DNA from: Skeletonema tropicum | Taxonomy: Eukaryota; Bacillariophyta; Thalassiosirophyceae; Thalassiosirales; Thalassiosiraceae | DNA: 64,000 bases | NCBI GenBank assembly: GCA_037178625.1 | Contig: CM074132.1 | Span: forward strand, 3,844,001-3,908,000 | Direction of reading: 5' to 3' | Shown: positions 11,495 through 21,889 of the stretch, piece after piece | How positions within the stretch are numbered: position 1 is the stretch's first letter | Layout: each line of letters opens with the position of its first letter | Notes under the pieces: model-generated | Seen by the model: the letters and a program-made list of their open reading frames with translations, nothing else | Database searches by the model: none | What the model was told of the DNA's origin: nothing | Translations under genes and position numbers: made by a program

Positions 11495-11701
11495 CTATTG
11501 ATCGACTAGGCGTCCAATCATGGGACAAAGACCTCTCTGGTATGATGACGCGTAGTAGATCAATGATTGCCCTTTCTCATTAGACGACAACTGATCCGTC
11601 TCGTCAGCATCGTCAGAGGCGGCTGGTGCGATGCCCAACATCATCAATTGCTCCGGATTCTCGTCGGTGACACAACTTGAACTCAACGCATAAGATAGCA
11701 T
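11495..11701 (-). CDS. Short ORF, 68 aa, unknown (U1)
   Basis: It begins with ATG at 11701 and has an acidic centre and a protein-like C-terminus. It could be an exon of the gene that ends at 10991. It is identical at 41379-41585. Evidence is weak: reading frame and composition only. Confidence 0.25.
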   Translation of the reverse strand: MLSYALSSSCVTDENPEQLMMLGIAPAASDDADETDQLSSNEKGQSLIYYASSYQRGLCPMIGRLVDQ

Positions 11702-12800
11702 ATCTGAGTGACCTTCGTTGATGTGATGATGGGTAAAGAGACGTCTTGCAAATAACGATCTAAGGGTGAAAGTAGTGACACACTATAGCAGTCAATGTAC
11801 GATAATGCTATGAGATGTTAGTGTGTGGTGTGTGGTGCAATACTCCTCTGCATTCCCACGACACGACGCAATACACACAACAACAAGGCATGCGCAAATC
11901 ATACGATAACACACAATCAATGAGGACAGCACCACTGTTTTTTGAGCTTAACGGCTGATGGATGTTTCTATTTCATCTTGCAGTATCTCATCTTACAGTA
12001 TCGATAATGCGCACAAACTGTCTTCAGCTACGATGTAGACACTCACAACAACATACAACCCACAGATATGCTGCAAGCAGCCAAACAATTCTGATTCTAT
12101 CTTCATGCTGTCGATGAGAATAAATAAAAAGTAGAAGAGAATGACAAAATGTGATGCATCATGATGAGTTTGTGTGCATATTATGTGCATCGGCTGCTCA
12201 GAGATGCGCGGACACGATATCGACGATGCGTCTAAACTGAGTAGATTGACTGACCACTTATATCTGAAGTTGGCGTAACGATGTATTTGATGGGAATCGC
12301 GACAAGATATATTATCATGATGACATTATGAATACCAAGGCTACCATGATGGCATCTGTCGATGATAATATATGACATATCGACCAATGAAGGACTCCAC
12401 TAACATCCAACGACGGCAGTATTGAAAACGACTGTCAATGTTCTCCCAAAGATGGAGACTTTATCTCTAGAGTCATACTATCATGACTCGAAGAAATGGT
12501 AGCCCCAACTTCCGTATCTATGAAGAGAAACGTAAGAAGAGATACATTCATACCTCGGCTTCCCTCATTCTAATTGAAATCATAGTAGGTATTAGATTAG
12601 ATGAAGCAATACACATCTTTTAGATCCTTCCACAGATAATATTATTTGTTTTGCAGAGATACGCACTCTGTCGACAGCTTATCATGACCATACTATCCGA
12701 TCAGCTTGTATCTTGATGAGATTTGACATGAAAGCTAGAGCTTATCTAGTGTTCTTTCTCTTCTTTTTTCCCTCTTCTCCTTCGTTTTTCTTATATAATA
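11702..12800. other. No gene seen
   Basis: AT-rich stretch with stop codons in all frames, short GTGTGT/CACACA words near 11820-11910 and no recognisable element. The U2 counterpart is 41586-42684. Confidence 0.5.
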
Positions 12801-13030
12801 CATACAGTTAGGTGTATCGGGATAGTGGGCGCGTGGGCGTGCCCAGAAGAGGGACTGGTTTGACAGGAGGCTTGACGGAAGATTTTGGATGATTTTGTGT
12901 CGATATTCGGGGATTTTGCCCGCATTTTAGCTCATTTTCACCTGATTTTCTGTAGTTGTGGGCCCCACGTGGGCAACGCCAACAAGAGGGTATGAAAAGC
13001 GCCCACTATCCCGATACGCCTACATACAGT
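12801..13030. mobile_element. 214-bp hAT-like MITE (U1)
   Basis: The element 12809-13022 starts TAGGTGTATCGGGATAGTGG and ends with its near-exact inverse complement. It is flanked by an 8-bp direct repeat CATACAGT (12801-12808, 13023-13030), the duplication length expected of hAT elements. It codes for nothing. Confidence 0.8.
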
Positions 13031-13111
13031 ACTTTACGGTCCGTCCATCACCACAACTATTCTCCTTCGACCGATGCATGTGTGTGCAAACCCGCTTTCT
13101 TCTGTTTGATG

Positions 13112-13672
13112 CAAAGACAGGCATCTCAATGGGAGCCATTCAAAAAAATCAAACCACCACCACGCACCACCACCGTTCCAAAAAACCATAACGGCAGATA
13201 TATCTCCTACAGCCACGACGCCATCCAACTTCATACGAAAATTATTTCATGCTACCATACTACTATATCATCATTGATCCTATCAGCACACCGTCTCCTT
13301 ACGAGAAAAAAATCCAGGTAAATATTCAGTGTCTATTATTTTATCTGCTCTACACAAAAAATGTTGTTACTTACTGAATAATTTCCAAAAAACAAACTGC
13401 GCACACAGGCCAACTACTCTTATCCCTATCTCCTCCTATGGCATCATTGTTTTCTAATTAATTATCAGCGTCAATTTATCATTGCGCTGCAGGAGTTATT
13501 GATAACAGCGGCAAAAGATGAGGTTATCTGAAGAAATTATTGATATTATTTAAGATTTCAGGGGGGCGATGGATAGTGGACAATATTCAGGAGGAAAGGG
13601 TGGCAGTCTTGGGGGCAAGCACATGGCTTAATCCTGTTTGACTGCTTTTTTTCTGTAATGAGTGGCTTCCTC
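13112..13672. repeat. Dispersed 0.6-kb repeat, left copy (U1)
   Basis: It matches 20562-21157 in the same orientation with scattered substitutions and small indels. Recognisable blocks include GACAGGCATCTCAATGGGAG, a TTTTCTAATTAATTATCAGC core and a GGTGGCAGTCTTGGGGGCAA block. The right copy lies inside a Mutator-like element, so this copy is probably a fragment of a related element. Confidence 0.75.
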
Positions 13673-13881
13673 CAACTTCGTATCATCTCGGCTGCTCCTC
13701 ATGCTCATCACATCCTCAAGAATATCTGCTGGTGTGCATCTTCATCATCTGTTCTCCCTTCAGTGTCATCATCATTCCTCCGTCCCAACCAACCTATGTC
13801 TGAACGCCCTATCAATGGCGATATTCGCTAAGGTCAAGTTAGGACGGACTGTCTGCTCTAGTCAAGTTTATAAGTCGGATC

Positions 13882-13919
13882 ACTCAACCCTGATTTCTTT
13901 ACTCAACCCTGATTTCTTT
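13882..13919. repeat. 19-bp tandem duplication, U1 only
   Basis: ACTCAACCCTGATTTCTTT is present twice here and once in U2 (from about 43766). It shifts a plus-strand frame that in U2 runs 43546-43878 and looks coding near its end, so one of the two units has a disrupted frame. Confidence 0.9.
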
Positions 13920-14004
13920 ACAAGAGCGTCCTGTTACATGCGTTGGTAATACTGGAGAATTAGTGGTGGAGGGTTCTGACATAGGTAAACAACACGCAAC
14001 AGGA

Positions 14005-14895
14005 GGGCTATAGGAGGTCTTCGTTTTGTCTTTCAAAGGGCTGTTGATGTATCATTGCCCGGAATCAAGTGGGTGCAAGGCTACTACCAGATGAACTTAA
14101 CATGTGAGTTTTATGTACTATTATTATTCAAATTCAAAGATCTGTGATTGTAACCAATTTGTCTCAACATCTAACACAATTTTTATCTTATCTATACCAT
14201 TCCACAGAGAATATGGTATCTTTTCCTTCCTAGGAGTACATCTACATCATTCTTGGGATAACTTTCAGGGAGCCGAAGGGGGATTCTGACTCCAAGACTC
14301 AACAGCATCTTTCCTCTGAATACGGATTCATCGCACTGATATTGTTGAATTGATCTATGCAATCGTCACACAGTGAGTCAGGATATATTTCATGATGTCA
14401 CCAAGTGCGCTCAATTCTCCGCCTCGCCACCTGCTGAACACTACAGAGCTGTCGGCAACAGGAAATCTGTTGCGATACTGTATGCTACCCGAGATGATGG
14501 CATTCACTTCTGGAGAACCAGAACCTCTCCTAACCCTGCTCTCGAACAAGTTGAACTGCCACATAGTTGAAGTTCCATCCCCTCGAAGCAGCAGGCTACA
14601 CACACCGACTATGATCAGGCTGCCTGTCTCAGAACTTGCCGCTCCATGGCTGGTCTTTGTATCCGCCTAGCTGGTGGCACTGTTGCTCACAAGAGCCGCC
14701 TAATGCATGCCAACCTTTGCCCTCTTCCACTGAAGCTGGATTCATGGCCGCTTGTGATGCAGCCGAAGTCATCCTCTATGTACGCAGTATATTGTGGGGT
14801 CTCCTTGTGATGCAGCCAAAGTCATACTCTATGTTCGCAGTATTTTGTGGGGTCTCGGCATTCACAAAGAAACAGCATCTTTACTCTACGAAGAC
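14005..14895 (+). pseudogene. Ty1/copia-like Pol relic, RT end and RNase H (U1)
   Basis: Reading across plus-strand frames from about 14231 gives the end of a copia reverse transcriptase and RNase H in the right order: an ELIYAIVT block (14347), a CAQFSASPPAEHYRAV block with ILYATRDDGIHFWR (about 14400-14520), a second block with AACLRTCRSMAGLCIRLAGG (about 14608-14690), and STEAGFMAACDAAEVILYVR (about 14730-14790). Frameshifts and stops separate them, and a ~54-bp tandem duplication (14753-14858) repeats the last block. A further protein-like segment at 14010-14100 may be the upstream part. No LTRs recognised. The element is dead. Confidence 0.75.
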
Positions 14896-15399
14896 AGAAG
14901 ACAGAACATAGACACCTAAACATGTCTGACCACTTCAGTAAACTGGCGCCTCTAGTGCCTTCTAGCTCTTCAAAATACTCTCTTCCAGTCAAATCGTAGA
15001 GCTCATAGATTGTTCGCACTGTTAGTTACTTAGCACTCACTTATCTTCCTCTCTCTTTTCTGGTGTTTCTTGCCTTGTGCAGCCTAGACCTAGAGGAGCA
15101 TTGGAATATCCGAAGGTTACTCCTCCTCCTTTGTCATTTCCTCAGTTATGCTGTGGTGTTAGCACTTATATGCCTAAAGCTAAAAACCGATCTACTCATC
15201 ACATGTCTCATGCTTTGGCCGGTGTACTACTAGTCTACATGACACTACAAACTCTTACAGTCCGAATCTGTTAAGTTGTGCGGTGGTGGGAGCTGCATCA
15301 CTCCCCTTATGTGATAACCTATGCCGAACCACCTACAGTTAACTAGAGTCGAGCCAAGCCAACAGAGGCATACAATATTATTGATCATAAAATGTGACA
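14896..15399. other. No gene seen between copia relic and SWIM relic
   Basis: A plus-strand frame (15077-15274) is protein-like in part and may be a further scrap of a retroelement. Otherwise there is no recognisable feature. The U2 counterpart is 44761-45264. Confidence 0.35.
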
Positions 15400-16410
15400 T
15401 TACATTGGATTATTTTTGGTGTTGTAGACTCGGGAAGACCCAAAGTACCTCCCAGTAACAATGGGTACTGTTGCACCTTTTCTCTCGGCGATTGACATCT
15501 TCTCACTATCTAGCTTTCTTCCTTTTTGGGCAATGTTTTTAAGAGCTTCACATAGCTCTTTACGAAGCTGTGGGTATTTCTTGCAAGTATTGCATACATC
15601 ATTCCATTGAGCCCCTAATGCATTTCTTAAACTTACGCCAGCTGGTAAGGAGCCGTCAGGTCCAAATTGGTAGTCTTCAAGTGACTGAGAAAATACATGT
15701 GGATCAGGAACTTCATCTTGAGACACAAGCATATCCCTCTCCATTTCAGTCTGGGTCGTGTAACCAGAGACAATGCATCCACCTTAGGTACCACCTAACG
15801 TCCGAGAGATATCTGCAACATCATAGTTCTTGAGGCGATGCACAGCACTAAGCTCTTTGGAACGATCTTCAATAGGCATGCATTGATCGTTGAGCAAGTC
15901 CAGACACAATTTTGGACCCTTCACATTCACATCATTATGACGGGCACTATGAAACAGCTGTGTGAGTTCACCATGACCTGGGAATTGATAAGCATAGTAA
16001 TGGTACTGACTTCTCCAGCGCACCGACACATCGGTGTGAAGAAATCCAACCCAATCTGAATCCACAGCATCAAAAACTTTTGCCATGTGAGGGCACGGGA
16101 TTCCAACTTGTTGGAAATAACAACATGAACATGAACAATAGCAGAATCCATCATCATCTACAAACACTCTCCTAGTTCTATGAAAACGAGGAATTGGGCA
16201 TTTCTCTTCAGAGACTGATGGGTCAGCAGTGTACGGCTCAATACAAGTACTACAATAGACTTCAAACTCTTGCTTTCCTACTCGTTTCGATAGGTCTTGT
16301 CTGGCCATGTGCGAAAATGAGAGTTCTGAGCTGAGTAGCTTGGTCCTTGGGGCAAGAAAGGGGTCTTGCCCCAAGAAAAAATCTGCCCTTGCTTTGCCCT
16401 CCAAAAACAA
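15400..16410 (-). pseudogene. Mutator-like transposase C-terminus with SWIM finger, in-frame stop (U1)
   Basis: One continuous minus-strand frame of 337 codons contains a SWIM zinc finger (CSCCYFQQVGIPCPHMAKV) followed by a VRWRSQYHYYAYQ stretch. That arrangement is found at the end of FAR1/MULE-type transposases. The frame is interrupted by a single TAA at 15784-15786; sequence on both sides looks coding. The nearest ATG is at 16308. The DDE catalytic core and the N-terminus are missing. An alternative reading is a short domesticated SWIM protein ending at the TAA. Confidence 0.7.
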
Positions 16411-16421
16411 AAGCTATATAT

Positions 16422-16444
16422 TGCCACGTCATATTGACGTGGCA
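16422..16444. promoter_or_regulatory. Perfect inverted repeat with ACGT core (U1)
   Basis: TGCCACGTCA and its exact inverse complement TGACGTGGCA are separated by 3 bp. Each arm holds an ACGT core like that bound by bZIP factors. It lies just upstream of the SWIM relic on the minus strand. It could be a regulatory site or a transposon end; neither is shown. Confidence 0.45.
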
Positions 16445-17971
16445 CTTCAAATTCAAGTGGTGTGTGCATATAATGCAGTGATGTGTGAAATACGATACAT
16501 ACGCGTGTGCAGCGTATAGCCTCTCTTAGCTCTCGCTCAACGCACAGCACCGAGCGAGCACCGCCCGCCCGTCCAACCATGATGTTGTTATCAGTAGATA
16601 GTGGAAAATCCGTTTTTCAGCACCAAGATGATCGGTTGTCAGTAGGACAACGCCTCCTCTTACCGCCCATATCGACTTCCATTAGTGTCAAGATCATCGT
16701 GGATAATTTTGTGTCGCCGATTGCAGGGAATGTGTTTATTTCAAATTGAAAGCGGCGCCCATCAACACACTTTTTCCGCTTCCGCACACAAGTACAAGCA
16801 CGATATTATTATTCGTCGATAAGCGTTATTGCAAATCATCTCAGTCAACTAATCATGCCAGTTTATGTCGACATTGACGATGATCACAACAGCTCATCGC
16901 TCAGACTACTCAGACCTCTCCAGGCAGGTTTTCTTCTTGGAACACCCTTTTTCTACACGGAGCGCACAGCAAGTACACAAAACTATCGTTCTGTCCATTA
17001 TATCGCTCCTATATCGGTAGTTGGATCACCGTGGAAGTTGAATCTCTGAAGAGTTATATGTTGCCGATTGCTGTGTATGAAACTCTACCTCCAATTCGAA
17101 ACAACGACACATCCACCACAATAACAATCTCACCCATCACGCAATTGCTTCCAACAAATCTTGAGCAGAAGTATGTGAAGATACTCCTATTCGAATCGCG
17201 AGAGGAAGTACCAACGAACACTCAAAATTCTTTGAGAATGATTCTCCATCGCACACCTTTGAGAATTGAAAACGAGATGTTCCCTCACTACTCGTGAGAG
17301 CCTGTGGACTTTTCCGACATCGAAATGCTTCTTGGACTTTTGATAACGTACTTATCAACCGATGATGCCTCCTCTCATCAACACCACACATTACAATAAT
17401 GCTATGTGGAATGTAAGTTGCGTCGATCCTCGAGCGGTCTGAAGACGTATTAGATGACTGTTACATAAGTGAAGAATGGTAGAATATCTGATACCATTCC
17501 ATGGCGCGGTTATATATTTTTTGGAGCTTAACGAGAAACACAAAAGAGATGTGTGCTCGTCTCTAGAGTCTAGAGAGAGAGAGTAGAGAGAGCGCATGAT
17601 TTTCCAAGGAAGCTTGAACCTTCAAAAAGTAGCTCGTCGACTTGCCACAAAGAGAATGAATATGCTACTCCTGATCCTCCATCTTCTATGAATTCACTCT
17701 CAGCTTATTCATCCGGTTGAAATACACCAAATTAATTAATATCTGCCTCGTAACATCTAATTCATTTTTATTTTATTTTTCTTATTGATTTTCTTTTGTT
17801 ACAAAAGAGTTCCAAGTAATTGCATCTTGCATATCATTTACATCGTTGTGGAAACTCTATTCACGTACCTACGTTTCGGATCTTTCCCCAGATACCTTAC
17901 ACTCACAGTGAAGTCTTGCCCCATTGCTGACTTCATTCTTTCCCCTCAATATGGTATACAAAAATGCCGGT
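16445..17971. other. No confident gene; possible decayed coding sequence
   Basis: Two overlapping plus-strand frames, 16855-17049 (starts MPVYVDIDDDHN) and 17031-17297, are protein-like but do not join, so they may be exons or a relic. A CT/GA-rich tract lies at 17560-17595. The U2 counterpart is 46310-47836. Confidence 0.3.
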
Positions 17972-19838
17972 CTAGTAGAAGCGGCATCTGGGTTTCCAAG
18001 GCAAAGTATCTTCACAACACTCTTCCTTGCTCTTGAAGAGTTGGACCCAAGAATCCGCAATTCCACCACAGGGGGATGCTCCGTTGCAGTCTTGAACACA
18101 TGTCTCATCTCCATAGTTCACGTACCACTCATTGGTCCCAACATCGGCAGTGCCAAGACAATCCCTTAGCCCCCAGGAAAAATGCCTTTCGCAGCATTTT
18201 TCGAGCGTGGTAGAAAGGTACCAACCTTGATCATTGAGCATGTAAGTGGGCATCTTATCATCATTGAGACAAGCAGCAGTGCTACTTCCAGTCCAATCAG
18301 GGTAGTACTCTCCGTTTGTCAGCTCAGGTTTCGTTCCAGTGCAATCAAAGTAATTCCATTGGTAAAACTTTTCGCAACATTCTTCGATAGAGTTGGAAAA
18401 GAAATAGTTGAAGTTGCTAAGCATGTAATAAGGTTCTCTCCCTATAGAGATTGATTGGGAAAACATATTCTGCATTAGTGAATGCTGCCTTAGCTGATAC
18501 ACATAATAAGATAGATTGGACAACATTCTTACTTACCATCAGCAATGCAGCCTTCGTTAGATCCGCTCCAATCAGGATAAAATAGCGCTTTAATACAATC
18601 GTCATGATTCGGAGGATACCTCCCCATACATGCATCATATAAGAACCCATTGAAGAATTTGCTGCAGCAGGCTTCATTTGTGCTGGATAGCCAGTCTGTA
18701 GGATTCGCAGCCATGTAGTTGGGTTCCAAGCCGTCATTCCTATTTGAGACAACGGATGTAAGATTATTTGAGGTTAGAGCATCGTATATTCATCCAACAA
18801 CGCGTGCGCAATTGTAGACACACACACACACATAGGAGAGAGAGAGAGAGAGTAATGATCTTACCTGCACCCGTTATAGTTTCGTTCCCAAATGGGATAG
18901 AACATGTTAGTGCCATATTTCGTCGAAGGTGATTCGGTTGGTGATGAGGATGGTGAACACGACGGCATTGAAGAGGGTTCGGAAGAAGGATCCGAAGAAG
19001 GCTCTGAAGAGGGTTGTTCAGATGGATCCCAAGAGGGTTCTTCAGAGGGATCCGAAGAAGGCTCTGAAGAGGGAGATTCAGATGGATCCGAAGAGGGTTG
19101 TTCAGATGGATCCCAAGAGGGTTCGGAAGAAGGATCCGAAGAAGGCTCTGAAGAGGGTTCAGAAGAAGGATCCGAAGAAGGTTCGGAAGAGGGTTGTTGA
19201 GAGGGATCCGAAGAAGGTTGAGACGATGGCATGGATGATGGCTCCGACGACGACGACGGTTGTGAAGAGGGCTTCTCTGGATCCGCAACCTTCCAGCATT
19301 CAAAATTTGCGACATTGAGAGTTCCAACAATCTCCCCGGTACCCGGATTGCTAAAATATGATCCACCAAAACAAATTTCTGGGTCTGGTGTAGGGCTGTC
19401 CACAAGACAGTAACAGTCTGATGCATTGAAAACAAAACCACGGAAATACTCGTAAGCTCCTGTGCCTGTGCAAGAGTTGCGGCATTGCTGTGCACATGCA
19501 GAGGCTACGCCAGCGCCAGAGTAAGAATATTGTGAAAAAAATTTACCACTAGAATTTAGGCAAATTCCATCACCAACTCTGGTGAAATAGTAGTCGTTTG
19601 CTTCCAACATTCTTTGATCGGAAGGAATTGCTCCACTAGCATTAACATTTGCCTTCCGCAAATGTTTGTTGATGGCGTTGGCGTTAGCATCATTCGTTCT
19701 CCAACCTTCTCCTGGAGCAGGAGGTGATGGTGATGGTGATGGAGATAGAGACGAAGCATCAGCACTGAGACTGAGCATGACCGAGCCTCGGACTCCGATG
19801 AACTTTAGAAGGGCGAGCGCAGCTACTGAGAATCGCAT
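17972..19838 (-). CDS. Secreted Pro-Ser-rich protein with Cys repeats (U1)
   Basis: Three exons: 19838-18865, 18739-18537 and 18441-17972, 548 aa. Junctions are AG/GTAAGA with ATAG/G, and GATG/GTAAGT with CTATAG/GG, all in phase. Residues 1-20 form a signal peptide. Residues 80-185 are a Cys-rich domain of WSC/PAN-like spacing. Residues 188 to about 310 are a linker of repeated PSS[D/E]PS. The C-terminal exons hold about four Cys repeats, most with a CC pair and a YPDW-type motif. Such architecture is common among diatom secreted or wall proteins; the ligand is unknown. Intron 1 holds CA and GA microsatellites. The gene is intact and lies beside transposons. Confidence 0.8.
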
Positions 19839-19961
19839 GATGAGAAGAGATGTTATAATTTGGTGGATAGGGATTGGTTTGTTGTGTTGTGGTGTTGGGT
19901 TGATGATGTTATCGGTTGTCGGTCTTATGTAGGCTTGCTAAACGACGACGACGAGAAGTTG

Positions 19962-20037
19962 TACATACTTTACCTGACGAAGACGAAGAGAAGAATCCGT
20001 CTACATACTTTACCTGACGAAGACGAAGAGAAGAATC
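19962..20037. repeat. 36-bp tandem repeat upstream of the secreted-protein gene (U1)
   Basis: TACATACTTTACCTGACGAA and the following 16 bases occur at 19962 and 20002 (period 40 bp), about 125-200 bp upstream of the ATG at 19838, within its likely promoter. Confidence 0.8.
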
Positions 20038-20561
20038 AGTTCCTGAGAGTGTGCGTGATTGAGAAGAGTGAGAAATGTCACGTTAGCGCGGGTTTTGGTC
20101 ATAGTCATTTACACAATAAGGGTGGTCAATGTTTTTTTCTGAATCTGAATCTGAAACGTTGGCCTTAGGAATTAGTATGTCTACGTACGGGGGGCTGGAT
20201 TTGGCTTTGAGTGTGGTTGAGTGCCACTTATTTTTTAATCGTTGTTTTGGTGCCGCTTTGGTTAGGGTTATTTGAGTTTCTCCGAAATTAAACGTTTCAG
20301 AATCAGAGCCAAAAACGCCACTGATTCTGAATCTGAAACGTTTACGTTCCTCCGTGATGTATTGCAAATGTCACATCTTCAACAATTTTGATGCCGGATG
20401 ATCGCGGATTTGAAAGAGGCATAAGTAACAGGTGGTCTGGACCCGCCACGATGAGTTCCGCCACGATTTCCGCCACGATTCTTAAAAAGTTATTCCTTAC
20501 TTATGGTATAGAGACTTTCCCATTCCGCCACACCCGCCATCCAGGCACCATCCACAATCCA

Positions 20562-21157
20562 CATGCAAAGACAGGCATCTCAATGGGAGCCATTCAAGGG
20601 AGCCATCCAAAATAAACAAACCGCCACCACCGTTCAAATCCGCCGCATAACAACAAAACCAAAACCATGCATGACGGGAGATAATATCTCCTACAGCCAC
20701 GACGCCATCCAACTTCATACGAAAATTATTTCATGCTACTACCATGTCATCATTGATCCTATCAGCACACCGTCTCCTTACGAGAAAAAAAAAAATCCAG
20801 GTAAATATTCAGTGTCTATTATTTTATCTGCTCTACACAAAAAATGTTGTTACTTACTGAATAATTTCCGAAAAACAACTCCGCACACAGGCCGACTACT
20901 CTTATCCCGATCTCCTCTTATGGCATCAGCGTTTTCTAATTAATTATCAGCGTCAATTTATCATTGTGCTGTCAGGCGTTATTGATGACAGCGGCAAAAG
21001 ATGAGGTTATCTGAAGAAATTATTGATATTTTTTAAGATTTCCGGGGGGGGGGATAGTGGACAGTATTCAGGAGGAACAAAGGGTGGCAGTCTTGGGGGC
21101 AAGCTATTCCATGGCTTCATCCTGTTTGACTGCTTTTCTTTCTGTAATGAGTGGCTT
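20562..21157. repeat. Dispersed 0.6-kb repeat, right copy (U1)
   Basis: Partner of 13112-13672, 7.45 kb away in direct orientation. It lies between the left terminal repeat of the Mutator-like element and its transposase remnant. Confidence 0.75.
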
Positions 21158-21889
21158 CCTCTAACCGTAACAAACTGTGCATTGACGAAGCCTAGATCTT
21201 CAATCATTTGTTGATCAAAGAACCCATCCCCAGCGACAATGTTGACGTTGGATAAAGGACGGTAAGGTGCACTCTCTCCAAGGAAGTCTGCCAAAAATTT
21301 ATACATATCAGCCATGCGCTATGCCCAAGCTGGTACGCCTCATCATCATTCAACTCCTCATTCTCTATGCCTTGCAGAAAGTTACTACTATTGACGATCT
21401 GTTTGAAAGCATCGTAGTCTTTATTGGAACTGCGGAACGTTGGCATGAGCCTGTGGACTTTGACCCGTATGTTAAATACATCCTGCTTTGACACAATCTT
21501 TGAGCTAGGCCAAACTGGGGTCATGACACTCTTGATCATCGCAGATGATATCTTTCCACACAACTCGTAGACATTGCACAATTGAAATAGGGCAGCATCA
21601 GGCATTTTCTCGACGTATGCACCTGCACGAGACATTGTTACAACCCTATTCTGCCGACCTGGGTGACAATTTCCAGCATGGGTGGTACATGTACCATTGC
21701 CAATCTCAACGGGCTGATCCCATTCAGGTTTGTACGAAGGAATTGGCCTATCTTTCCCCTTCTGAGACTCTGGAAAGTATGGTGTCTTTACCAAGGGCTT
21801 GAGATTAATTGTAAATGTGCAGCCTGCCTTCAGTGAACCACTTGTGAAATCACGTCTTGGTGTTCTAACATCACTACCAAACCTGTTAC

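Noticed and set aside
18904..19318. Plus-strand ORFs rich in Glu-Gly-Ser or Lys-Asp across the repeat of the secreted-protein gene
   Set aside because: They are mirror frames of the Pro-Ser repeat on the minus strand, which has signal peptide, introns and Cys domains.
13112..21157. LTR retrotransposon with 0.6-kb LTRs
   Set aside because: The direct repeats do not have TG...CA ends, no flanking duplication was seen, and the DNA between them contains no ordered gag-pol but unrelated genes and relics.
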